Origin: Muribaculaceae bacterium
GTDB lineage: Bacteria; Bacteroidota; Bacteroidia; Bacteroidales; Muribaculaceae
NCBI GenBank assembly: GCA_017962765.1
Contig: JAGCUP010000179.1
Span: 1 to 36,743, forward strand
DNA: 36,743 nt
Direction of reading: 5' to 3'
Below the pieces are notes generated by a model. The model saw nothing but the letters and a program-made list of their open reading frames with translations. It did no database searches and was not told the DNA's origin. A program made the position numbers and the translations under genes. Each line of letters opens with the position of its first letter. Position 1 is the first letter of the stretch. Positions 9,493 through 17,438 of the stretch are shown in pieces.

Positions 9493-11565
9493 ATGGACAA
9501 AAACACTGTCATAGGGATGTTGCTCATGGTTGCCGTAGTTTTCGGTTTCATGTACCTGCAGCAACCCAGTGAAGAGGAAATCAAGGCCCAGCAAGAGGCT
9601 CAGAAAAAGGAGCAGGTGGCCAACAAAGAACAGGCCGCCACACCTGCCGACTCGTTGTCGGCCGACGTCGTGGCCAAGCTCGACTCGCTCGTCAAGATTA
9701 ATGACATCGTCACCGACGAGGTGAACTTGAAAAATGTGGACGGACACGCCGAAGGTACCATCACCATGGGCGACAAGGAAGTGACCCTCGACCAGGTGAA
9801 AGCCGGCCTTGGCGACGCCGCCATGCAGAACGCGGCCATCCAGGTGCTGGAACGCGCCAGCAAACACGATGGGCAAAACAAGGATTTTGCATCGCACCTC
9901 TCTGGTGCCGAGAAACAGTTCACCATCAAAAACGATTCGCTTGAGGTCACCATCTCGTCGAAGGGTGCCGAAATCGTGGGTGCGCGTCTCAAGGCCTATA
10001 CCGCTTACCACACGCAAGAGGATTATAAGAAAGGCAATGCGGTGCCCGTCGATCTCATTGCCAAGGACAACAACTCGCTCAACTTCATCCTCATGGGCAA
10101 GAACGATGTCATCAACACCAACAAATTATACTTCGACGGCGAGCAAGAGGGCGACACCGCAGTGGTGATGAGGGTGCATGGCAACGGAGGCGCCGAGTGG
10201 GCTATCCGCTATGCCCTTGACAAGGACTCTTATATGCTCAAGGTCGATATCGAGCAAAAGAATATGGACCAGCTATTGCCGCCCTCCACGCGCGAGTTGA
10301 GAGTGGAATGGGCGCAAAAGTTGCGTCGACAAGAGGCCGGAAAGAAATTTGAGGAACGCAACAGCGCCCTCTACTGGAAAGAGAAAGGCAACGATGGCGA
10401 GGTGGACAACCTGAGCGAGAACGGCAACAAGAACGAGAAAGTGGAAGGTAACCTCAAGTGGTTCTCGGCCAAGAGCCAGTTCTTCTCGACCGTGCTCATT
10501 GCTGACAATGGTTTCTCAGGACCCTCACAGCTCGAGAGCCGCGCCTACGAGGAGGACCAGCCGGGCTACGACACCTATATCAAAGACCTGACCGTTTTGA
10601 CCTCGGTGGCCTACGACGCCAGTGCTTCACATCCCGCTTCGTTCCACATTTTCCTGGGTCCCAACAAATACAAGGTGTTGCGTGACTACGACCGTTATTC
10701 GCCCAACGAGGACTTGAAGCTCACGCGCCTTGTGTCGCTGGGCTGGACACTGTTCCGCTGGATTAATACCGGTATCATCATTCCCGTGTTCAACTGGCTG
10801 GGCAACTTCGGGTGGAGCTACGGCATCATCATCTTGGTGCTCACCATCCTGCTCAAACTCGTCTTGTTCCCGCTCACCTTCAAGAGCTATATATCACAGG
10901 CCAAGATGCGCGTGCTGCAGCCCGACATCAAGGCTATCAACGAGAAATATCCCGGACAAGAGAACATGACCAAGCGGCAGCAAAAGCAGATGGAGCTTTA
11001 TAAGCAGGCCGGTGCCAATCCCATGGGCGGTTGCCTCCCCATGCTGCTTCAGATGCCTATCCTCATCGCCATGTTCTGGTTCTTCCCCTCGAGCATTGAG
11101 TTGCGTGGGCAGTCGTTCCTGTGGGCTCCCGACCTGAGTGCCCCCGACGCCATCATCTCGTTGCCCTTCTCCATCCCGCAGCTGGGCGACCACCTGAGCA
11201 TCTTCTGCTTGCTCATGACGGCCACCAACATAGGCTACACCTACCTGTCGATGCAGTCGCAGCAGTCGGGTAGCATGCCCGGTATGAAGTGGATGATGTA
11301 CCTGATGCCCATCATGTTCCTCGTCTTCTTCAACACCTATGCCGCCGGATTGAGCTACTACTACTTCGTGTCGTTGCTTATCACCATCGCGCAGACCTAC
11401 GCCTGCCGTCTTTTCGTGAGCGAGGACAAGGTGAGGGCCACCATGGCCGAGAACGCCAAGAAGCCCAAGAAGAAAAACGGGTGGATGGCACGCATGGAAG
11501 AGATGCAGCGCAAGCAGCAGGCCATGATGCGTGAGCAAGAGAAGCGCAAAAAAGGTCGCCGATAA
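9493..11565 (+). CDS. yidC: Membrane protein insertase YidC
   Basis: YidC inserts and folds inner-membrane proteins, alone or with SecYEG. The 690-residue protein is of the long Gram-negative type: an N-terminal membrane anchor (VIGMLLMVAVVFGFMYL, residues 5-21), a large periplasmic beta-sandwich domain (about 130-400), and the 60KD_IMP core with YGIIILVLTILLKLVLFPLT, MGGCLPMLLQMPILIAMFWF, and further membrane helices MMYLMPIMFLVFF and YYYFVSLLITIAQTY. The C-terminus is basic (KKPKKKNGW to EKRKKGRR), as expected for ribosome contact. Likely in one transcript with pyrG. Confidence 0.97.
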   Translation: MDKNTVIGMLLMVAVVFGFMYLQQPSEEEIKAQQEAQKKEQVANKEQAATPADSLSADVVAKLDSLVKINDIVTDEVNLKNVDGHAEGTITMGDKEVTLDQVKAGLGDAAMQNAAIQVLERASKHDGQNKDFASHLSGAEKQFTIKNDSLEVTISSKGAEIVGARLKAYTAYHTQEDYKKGNAVPVDLIAKDNNSLNFILMGKNDVINTNKLYFDGEQEGDTAVVMRVHGNGGAEWAIRYALDKDSYMLKVDIEQKNMDQLLPPSTRELRVEWAQKLRRQEAGKKFEERNSALYWKEKGNDGEVDNLSENGNKNEKVEGNLKWFSAKSQFFSTVLIADNGFSGPSQLESRAYEEDQPGYDTYIKDLTVLTSVAYDASASHPASFHIFLGPNKYKVLRDYDRYSPNEDLKLTRLVSLGWTLFRWINTGIIIPVFNWLGNFGWSYGIIILVLTILLKLVLFPLTFKSYISQAKMRVLQPDIKAINEKYPGQENMTKRQQKQMELYKQAGANPMGGCLPMLLQMPILIAMFWFFPSSIELRGQSFLWAPDLSAPDAIISLPFSIPQLGDHLSIFCLLMTATNIGYTYLSMQSQQSGSMPGMKWMMYLMPIMFLVFFNTYAAGLSYYYFVSLLITIAQTYACRLFVSEDKVRATMAENAKKPKKKNGWMARMEEMQRKQQAMMREQEKRKKGRR

Positions 11566-11610
11566 ACTAAATTCAATTTTAATAGTCTAAACATAAATAA
11601 ACGATATATT

Positions 11611-12048
11611 ATGGCTAATTTGCAATGTCCTTACTGCCGCCAGATGTTCACCACCATGGTCAACGCGCCGCAAGTGCAGTGCCCACACTGTGGTAACATC
11701 GTCAACACCGGCATGGGTTACCAGCAACCCAATCAACAGCCTTACCAACAGCAACAATTTTATCAGCAGCCACAGTATGCCTACGGGCAGCAATCAGGTA
11801 ATGTCGCGCCCAGTGGCAAAGACCATATTGTGGCGGGTATCCTATGCCTGTTGCTTGGTGGTTTGGGTATCCACTATTTCTATTGCGGTAAGGCGGGCGC
11901 CGGCGTAATCTGCCTGTTGCTCACGTTCATTTCGTGTGGCATTTGGGGCGTGCTATTACTCATCCAGGGCATTATGATGCTCACCATGAGCCAGGAGGAG
12001 TTTGACCGCAAGTATGTTTATTCGACCAGCTCGTTCCCGCTCTTCTGA
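11611..12048 (+). CDS. Zinc-ribbon TM2-domain membrane protein, copy 1
   Basis: A 145-residue protein with three parts. First, a zinc ribbon with C6, C9, C24 and C27 (CPYC and CPHC). Second, a Gln/Tyr/Pro-rich linker (about residues 38-65). Third, a TM2 domain: two membrane helices (IVAGILCLLLGGLGIHYFY and GVICLLLTFISCGIWGVLLLI) joined by the GKAGAG turn. The ending EEFDRKYVYSTSSFPLF is shared with the next gene. TM2 proteins have no firmly established function. The neighbour at 12118 is a tandem paralogue with identical cysteine positions; only the linker differs strongly. The start lies 45 bp after yidC. Confidence 0.85.
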   Translation: MANLQCPYCRQMFTTMVNAPQVQCPHCGNIVNTGMGYQQPNQQPYQQQQFYQQPQYAYGQQSGNVAPSGKDHIVAGILCLLLGGLGIHYFYCGKAGAGVICLLLTFISCGIWGVLLLIQGIMMLTMSQEEFDRKYVYSTSSFPLF

Positions 12049-12117
12049 CGATATTGAAAACTAAAAATCAATTTTTATAATTCATCTTTTTTATTCACTT
12101 TTAAAACATTAATTGTT

Positions 12118-12555
12118 ATGCCAACACTTAATTGTCCTAGCTGCAACCAGCAGTTCACTACTCCTTTTGAGACTCCTCAAGTGCAGTGCCCCCACTGCGG
12201 CGCAGTCGTTAACAATCCTGCTGCTCCCCAGGCACAGGCAGCTCCCCAGTATGCCCAGCCGGCAGCCGCTCAGGGCAGCCCCTTCGATGCGGGTCCCTCT
12301 GGAAAGAGCCGTGGTATCTTCGGTCTGTTAGCCATCCTCGTTGGATGCTTTGGCGTTCACTATTTCTATGTGGGTAAGGTTATGCCGGGCGTTGTGTTCC
12401 TGCTTGCTTTCTTGTTGGGCTTCCTGCTGTGCGGTATTCCCAGTATGCTGGTGGGTGTCTGTTCACTGGTTCAAGGTATTATGGCCTTCGTTAAGACGCA
12501 AGAACAGTTTGAGCAGACCTACGTGAACACTCCCAAGTCGTTCCCCTTGTTCTAA
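12118..12555 (+). CDS. Zinc-ribbon TM2-domain membrane protein, copy 2
   Basis: Also 145 residues, with the zinc ribbon at C6, C9, C24 and C27 and the same QVQCPHCG block as copy 1. The linker is Ala/Pro/Gln-rich instead of Gln/Tyr-rich. The TM2 helices are GIFGLLAILVGCFGVHYFYV and GVVFLLAFLLGFLLCGIPSM, and the C-terminus is EQFEQTYVNTPKSFPLF. This is clearly a tandem duplication, diverged in linker and helix faces but conserved at both ends. It is followed 18 bp later by a membrane-anchored muramidase. Function unknown. Confidence 0.85.
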   Translation: MPTLNCPSCNQQFTTPFETPQVQCPHCGAVVNNPAAPQAQAAPQYAQPAAAQGSPFDAGPSGKSRGIFGLLAILVGCFGVHYFYVGKVMPGVVFLLAFLLGFLLCGIPSMLVGVCSLVQGIMAFVKTQEQFEQTYVNTPKSFPLF

Positions 12556-12573
12556 ACAACAACTTTTATTCGC

Positions 12574-13341
12574 ATGGCGCGCAAGCGGCACACGAAGAAA
12601 AAACGTAAGTCCTTGTCCCCCACCACCACCCGCAAGTGGCTGGTGGGGGTTGGACTTGTTTTGCTCGTGGCCTTGGGCGCGCTGGTGTATGTGGAGCGTC
12701 ACCACATCTTCCACCCGAGTGTGAGCATCGACCCTAAGCGGTTCCCCATTGCGGGCATCGACGTGTCGCGCCACAACGGCACCATCGACTTCGAGCAGGT
12801 GGCGTCCCACGATGTAAAGTTCGTCTTCGTCAAGGCCAGCGAGGGTGTGTCGCACCGCGACGAGAACTTCAAACGCAACTGCCGCTCGGCCAGCAAGGCC
12901 GGTTTGCTGGTGGGCGCCTATCATTTCTTTCGCAAGGGTAATGATGGGCGTGAACAGGCGCGCCACTTCTTGGCCACCGCCAAGGGCGTGACGCTTGACC
13001 TGCCATTGGTCATCGACATCGAGGACGAGAAAAACGACCGCGTGGACGATGCCACCACACGCGCCAGGTTGCGCGCCATGGTGGCCGAGTTGCGTTCTGG
13101 CGGCCACCGCGTCATCATCTACACCAACGGCGACGGCTACAAGAAATATGTCAAAGGTCACCTCGACGATGTGGAATTGTGGATTTCCTCGTTCAAGAAC
13201 CCCGACGACATTGCCCACATTGCACACCGCTTCCAGCAATACAGCTACTGGGGCGAGGTCGAGGGCGTTGATGGCGACGTGGACCTCAATATCTTCAACG
13301 GCTCGGCCAGCGAGTGGGAGCAGTGGCTTAATGAGCTGTAA
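12574..13341 (+). CDS. Membrane-anchored GH25 muramidase-like protein
   Basis: A 255-residue glycoside hydrolase family 25 protein (lysozyme fold cutting peptidoglycan between MurNAc and GlcNAc). A very basic N-terminus (MARKRHTKKKRK) precedes one membrane helix (residues 22-40), so the catalytic domain is periplasmic and tethered. Catalytic-domain signatures are GIDVSRHNGTIDF (D63), FVFVKASEG, GAYHFFR and LPLVIDIEDE (D148, E150), and the late VDGDVDLNIFNG. The acidic residues expected for catalysis are present. It lies 18 bp after the TM2 pair. Confidence 0.92.
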   Translation: MARKRHTKKKRKSLSPTTTRKWLVGVGLVLLVALGALVYVERHHIFHPSVSIDPKRFPIAGIDVSRHNGTIDFEQVASHDVKFVFVKASEGVSHRDENFKRNCRSASKAGLLVGAYHFFRKGNDGREQARHFLATAKGVTLDLPLVIDIEDEKNDRVDDATTRARLRAMVAELRSGGHRVIIYTNGDGYKKYVKGHLDDVELWISSFKNPDDIAHIAHRFQQYSYWGEVEGVDGDVDLNIFNGSASEWEQWLNEL

Positions 13342-13342
13342 T

Positions 13343-13368
13343 GTTAAGTGTCAAGTGTTAAGTGTTAA
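13343..13368. repeat. Short TTAAGTGT repeats
   Basis: TTAAGTGT occurs at 13344-13351 and 13358-13365, with a further TTAA at 13365-13368, just after the muramidase stop. Such low-complexity runs occur between genes; no function is evident. Confidence 0.5.
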
Positions 13369-13401
13369 TTATGCATTGACGAAAACTTGTTTGCTGAAAA
13401 A

Positions 13402-14025
13402 ATGAATATCCGCTTTTTCTTGTTTGGCTTGGTGATGGCGCTCGCGATGTGGGCTCCACAGCAGGCACATGCCAGCATCTACACTTGGAGCCAGTATGAC
13501 CTCACGTTTGAAACGCCCGACGACGGCTTCGTCACACGCAACACGCCCACCTATTTCGAAATCCAGTGGGAGGACATGGTGATGACCATCCGCCTCTACA
13601 AGCGTCAGGACAGTGACGACAAGAAGACCTTTACCACCAATTTGGAGCGAAAGGCAAGTGGATATAATATGTACGATACCAAGAAAGCCAAAATCAAAGT
13701 CAAGGGCTTCAATACTTACGCCCTCGACGGCACCATGCCCGACGGGTCGCGCGCCATCATTTGTGACCTGGTGTCAAAAAACAAAGAGTCGCGCCTCATC
13801 GTCGAGGTCACCATCAACTATTTGCTGGGCAACCGCGATAGCGCCGAGGACATCATCAAGAGTTTTGCCGAGAACAAGACGCAGCAGCCCAACAAACGTG
13901 AAAAAACCAAGCAAAAAGTGCAAAGCAAAGAAGACGCCGAGCGACAGGAAAAAGAGCTCGAGCGAGAACAGCAGGAGCGCGAAAAAGAGGAGCGCCGCCG
14001 CAACGCCAAAACCTACGAGGTGTAG
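13402..14025 (+). CDS. Secreted protein with charged C-terminal tail, unknown function
   Basis: The ATG at 13402 is chosen because it gives a signal peptide (MNIRFFLFGLVMALAMWAPQQAHA before SIYTW in two blocks); the frame also has a TTG at 13387. The product is 207 residues. The central part (YDLTFETPDDGFVTRN, FEIQWEDMVMTIRLYK, GFNTYALDGTMPDGSRAIICDLVSK) looks like a compact beta-rich domain. The last 50 residues are almost wholly charged (EKTKQKVQSKEDAERQEKEL and a following run of E/R) and should form a coiled coil or single alpha helix. Not recognised as a named family. Ends opposite the convergent gene at 14067 with only 41 bp between. Confidence 0.7.
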   Translation: MNIRFFLFGLVMALAMWAPQQAHASIYTWSQYDLTFETPDDGFVTRNTPTYFEIQWEDMVMTIRLYKRQDSDDKKTFTTNLERKASGYNMYDTKKAKIKVKGFNTYALDGTMPDGSRAIICDLVSKNKESRLIVEVTINYLLGNRDSAEDIIKSFAENKTQQPNKREKTKQKVQSKEDAERQEKELEREQQEREKEERRRNAKTYEV

Positions 14026-14066
14026 TGCGCTATATATTCTTCACTGTTAGGATTTTGCTGGTTTAC

Positions 14067-14768
14067 TTATTTCTTTCGCTTGAAGAAAAAATTGGAGAGG
14101 CTGTATAGTGGGAAGCGTTTCTCCAGATAGATGTTACGGTAGTTTTTTTTGACGTATCGGCGTGCGGTTTCGTAGTCCCAACGTGGATCGGTGGTGATAG
14201 GCTTCCTCTCTTTCAACGCCTGAGGCATCTTCACCTCGGGGGCGATGGAACGCACCACATCCATCACAGCGCGGGTCACTGCTGCTGGCGTGGCAATGCA
14301 CTGTAGCTCGCTGAATCGCAGCACAATCCATCCTGCGGCCGTTACGAGGCTGTTGCGATGGTCATCTTTCCCAATGACGTGCGTGGGAATGTGTCGTTCC
14401 ATAGTGTAGGGCTCGTCAATCTCGATGTCGATGAAGATGCCGCGTTGCTCGTCGATGTAAGCAAGGTCGGGCTCGTAACGTCGTCTGCCTGCTGGCAGTG
14501 CCAGATTATCATAGAATCCGGCTATCTTGTGCATCTTAATCCAAAATGCGAGCCACATTTCTCCAGGCCCCCGCTTGAAGTTCTTTCCAGGCTGGGGCAT
14601 CGTGATGGGCGTGCCGCGTTTAGGTACCAGCAACTGCGGATAGCATTGCTGGTCTCCATCGACAAGGTCGAAAGTCACCGCTTCAGGTCCGCCACCTCTT
14701 TGCTGCCACGTGCGCCTCAGCACGCTCGTTTTAGGCGAAAGTATCGCCTTGAGAAATGAAATCACCAT
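14067..14768 (-). CDS. PD-(D/E)XK nuclease-like protein
   Basis: A 233-residue protein. The core shows a restriction-endonuclease-like pattern: GPGEMWLAFWIKMHKI (helix with an acidic residue), then RYEPDLAYIDEQRGIFIDIE and IDEPYTME, then DDHRNSLVTAAGWIVLRFSE. PD followed by a strand bearing DIEID matches motifs II and III of the PD-(D/E)XK fold, although the usual lysine of E-x-K is replaced by D (E-I-D). The DEPY and GWIVLRF pieces resemble a small uncharacterised Bacteroidetes group. No methyltransferase or other restriction partner is adjacent. It may be co-transcribed with the lipoprotein gene upstream (41-bp gap). Activity is inferred only. Confidence 0.55.
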   Translation of the reverse strand: MVISFLKAILSPKTSVLRRTWQQRGGGPEAVTFDLVDGDQQCYPQLLVPKRGTPITMPQPGKNFKRGPGEMWLAFWIKMHKIAGFYDNLALPAGRRRYEPDLAYIDEQRGIFIDIEIDEPYTMERHIPTHVIGKDDHRNSLVTAAGWIVLRFSELQCIATPAAVTRAVMDVVRSIAPEVKMPQALKERKPITTDPRWDYETARRYVKKNYRNIYLEKRFPLYSLSNFFFKRKK

Positions 14769-14809
14769 GTTCTTGCGGCGGATGTGAACTGCTTGTGGTT
14801 TGAGATTCG

Positions 14810-15676
14810 CTAAAGGGCGAGTTGGGCGTTGCCCGAGTGCTCGCCGCCCATGCAGTTGAAGTAAATGTCGTGGGCTCCAGTGACCACGTTGAGGTTCGCC
14901 TCAAAGTTTGTCACCACAAAGCGTTCGCCCATGGGCACAGGTCCTCCGGCGGTAATATTGTTGGGAATGATGCCGGTGCCGGTGAGCTTATAGCCGGTGG
15001 CCGTGGGGGTGACGGTGAGGTCGGGGATATGGATTTTGGGTAGCAAGGGGCTCGTGGCTCCACCCACGCTGAACTGCACGTTGTGGATATAGATTTCGGC
15101 CTTGAGACCGTCGAGCAGGTTATACTCGTAGTAGAGCTTGCCTGTAGTGTCGTAACTGTCGCTGCCCACGTCGGTCCGCAACGTGGTGCTTGTGGCCACC
15201 ACCTTATAGGCGGCGCCGCGCGTGTTCACGGTGAACGTGACATTGTAGATGCCGCGCGAAGTGTCGATGTGCCCGGCGACATTGGTAATTTCGTAGCCGT
15301 CGTATGGCTCGCCTGTCGTGGGGTTGAGCATGGTGGCACTTGCAGCGTTCAGTTTGAACGAGCAGTCGTCTCCGTTGTGTGTGATGGCTGTCGCGCGCAC
15401 GTTGCCCACGATAAAGTTTACGCCACGGGGCATGCGTGGGTCGAAAGCAGCTCCCGAAATAGTGACAGAGGCTGTCGAGGCGGCTTCGTCCACCGTGAGG
15501 CTGCATTGTGCCTTGCAGTAGTGGTTAACGTCGCCGGTGGTGGCGTTAAGTGTGAGCAGCGCCATTTCTTGGGACTCGATTTCAAATTTCACGGGTTTCA
15601 CTGGCTCGTCATCACTGCCGCATGCTGCAAGCAGCGCCATGGCGGGCACTAGGATGGTAAAAAGTAATTTTTTCAT
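14810..15676 (-). CDS. Large calycin-like lipoprotein, unknown function
   Basis: A 288-residue lipoprotein: MKKLLFTILVPAMALLAAC with lipobox LAAC at residues 16-19, followed by GSDDEP. The rest is strand-rich with two similar halves. Each half contains a segment of the type 'FxVGNVRATAITHNGDDCSF' or 'YIHNVQFSVGGATSP' followed by Thr-rich strands and a GYKLTGTGI or GYEITNVAG segment, suggesting two related beta domains. No enzyme motif is visible. It begins 15 bp downstream of the endonuclease I gene and is probably co-expressed with it. Confidence 0.7.
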   Translation of the reverse strand: MKKLLFTILVPAMALLAACGSDDEPVKPVKFEIESQEMALLTLNATTGDVNHYCKAQCSLTVDEAASTASVTISGAAFDPRMPRGVNFIVGNVRATAITHNGDDCSFKLNAASATMLNPTTGEPYDGYEITNVAGHIDTSRGIYNVTFTVNTRGAAYKVVATSTTLRTDVGSDSYDTTGKLYYEYNLLDGLKAEIYIHNVQFSVGGATSPLLPKIHIPDLTVTPTATGYKLTGTGIIPNNITAGGPVPMGERFVVTNFEANLNVVTGAHDIYFNCMGGEHSGNAQLAL

Positions 15677-15691
15677 GTCGTTGTGTTGTAT

Positions 15692-17392
15692 TTATTTGAT
15701 AATTAGTTTGCTTGGATGTGAGTTGCTGCTTGTGACAAAGATGTATATGCCGCCGGGCAGCGCGATGATGTCGTCGTTCTCCACTGTGCCCAGTACTTTC
15801 ACGAGCTGGCCGTTGATGTTGTAAATGCGCACATCCTTGAGGGGCTCGCTGCACTTAACCACTACAGCGCCCTCCATGGCGAGGAATGCCACGGGCTTGT
15901 CGCTGGTGATGTCGTCGATGCCGTTGGTGGCATTGACGGTAATCACGTTCGACGTTGGGCTTAGATATCCCAGTCTGCTGCTTTGCACAAAGTAGGTGTG
16001 GGTCTGTCCAGCCTCGAGGTCGTTGAAGGTATAGGTGGTTTCCTCGGTGTTGAATTCATCGCTCGAGATGATGCCGTTATCCGGGCCATAGACGGTGCGT
16101 GTGACCATGTAGAAGTCCACGTTCACGTTTGCAGGTTCCCACCGCGCTGTGTAATTGTTGCCTTCGACTACGGCGTCGAGCGCCACAACGGGCATAAGTG
16201 CGGGTGCCGGCAGGCACGAGGCATTAATTTCGGCGGCAAAACTGCCGGTGAGGCCTCCGTCGCTGATGAGGAGACGGCAGGTGTGGTTGCCAATCATCTT
16301 GGGGCTATAGCTAATTTCCAGTGGATAACCCTCGGCGGTCATGGCGCTGGAGCGCGGCACAGTGGTTACCGAAACCTTGAACGACTTGCTATCATCTTTA
16401 TATACCGTCACGCTCAAGTCCTGCGTCAGGTGTTTTGCCTTGATATAGACTTTCGCGGTGAGCGTGCGGCCCAGTGCCACCTCACCAAACTCGATGGAAG
16501 TGCCCGGCGAGGGCGTGATGAGGCGCGGCGTCTTGTCGGGGTCGTCGGGGTCGGGGTCGGGATCATTGAACACTTCGTTGGCCTTGTCGCCCCAGATATA
16601 TTCCATCAGGTCGGGATTGTCGATGAACGGGTTGCGGTTGTTCTGTATTTTGTACACGGCCTCGTTGCGCGCCAGCTCCTTGTCGCTCACGGGGTCTTGC
16701 CGCGCCCACTTGAGCAGCAGGTTGATGGACCACTGATTGAGCGTGAGCCACGACGAGTTGTTGAGCATGTATTTGTATTTCCAGGTGTAGTCTTGGTAGG
16801 TGGTGGCCATGTAGAAGTAGGTGCGTGCGAAGTCGCCCTTGTATTCGTCGTTAGGCTCAAAGACGGTGGCCGCGCCTCCACCTTGTCCTGTTACGGGTGT
16901 TCCCACGAGGCACGAGCCATTGTTAAAGCTGGCTTTCGACACCTCGCCCAGCGGGTAGTTGCTTTTCGCCATGTTGGCCTCTCCGTCGCTGGGATAGAGG
17001 TGGTTGAGGTCGGTGTAGGCATCGGAGTTTTGAGAGGAAGTACCATAGATGATGGAGTAGTCTCCTCCCCACCAACTCTTGGGTAGTGAGTGCTCGCGGT
17101 TCATGCCGCTCACTGCACTGCTGCCGCGGAATTTATACGTTCTGTTGCTGTACATGTCCCACACCAGGTTTGGGTCTTCAAAGCGGCAGTCGGTGTGCGG
17201 GAAATGGTACCAGAGGCTGCCGTAGGTAACCACGGTGTGCCGCTTGCACAGCGCACTGATGGCGTTTTTGAGCGCTTGCCCGCTCTTGCCGTAAATTTCG
17301 GCATAATAATCCTCGGGAATTTCGGCGCGCAGAGAGAGCGTTCCCGCCAACAAGGCCATTGCCAGCATCATGAGTATTCTCGTCTTTTTCAT
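15692..17392 (-). CDS. Secreted endonuclease I with T9SS sorting domain
   Basis: A 566-residue secreted nuclease. Signal peptide at residues 1-23 (MKKTRILMMLAMALLAGTLS then LRA). The endonuclease I (NucM/EndA-type) domain follows with the beta-beta-metal active-site block NREHSLPKSWW (98-108) and DLNHLYPSDGEAN (128-140). A proline/aspartate linker (PDPDPDDPDKTP) leads into beta-sandwich domains, one resembling fibronectin III (NYTARWEPANVNVDFYMVTR). The C-terminus, VRIYNINGQLVKVLG to GGIYIFVTSS to SKLIIK, is a T9SS type A sorting domain, so the protein should cross the outer membrane by the pathway that uses PorV (encoded at 2357). Probably degrades extracellular nucleic acids. Confidence 0.92.
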   Translation of the reverse strand: MKKTRILMMLAMALLAGTLSLRAEIPEDYYAEIYGKSGQALKNAISALCKRHTVVTYGSLWYHFPHTDCRFEDPNLVWDMYSNRTYKFRGSSAVSGMNREHSLPKSWWGGDYSIIYGTSSQNSDAYTDLNHLYPSDGEANMAKSNYPLGEVSKASFNNGSCLVGTPVTGQGGGAATVFEPNDEYKGDFARTYFYMATTYQDYTWKYKYMLNNSSWLTLNQWSINLLLKWARQDPVSDKELARNEAVYKIQNNRNPFIDNPDLMEYIWGDKANEVFNDPDPDPDDPDKTPRLITPSPGTSIEFGEVALGRTLTAKVYIKAKHLTQDLSVTVYKDDSKSFKVSVTTVPRSSAMTAEGYPLEISYSPKMIGNHTCRLLISDGGLTGSFAAEINASCLPAPALMPVVALDAVVEGNNYTARWEPANVNVDFYMVTRTVYGPDNGIISSDEFNTEETTYTFNDLEAGQTHTYFVQSSRLGYLSPTSNVITVNATNGIDDITSDKPVAFLAMEGAVVVKCSEPLKDVRIYNINGQLVKVLGTVENDDIIALPGGIYIFVTSSNSHPSKLIIK

Positions 17393-17438
17393 GTCGTCGG
17401 GGATAAATTGTTGTGAGAAAAAGGTTTCAAACTTGTGT

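Noticed and set aside
15983..17086. A 367-codon plus-strand frame
   Set aside because: Shadow of the endonuclease I gene; no family signal.
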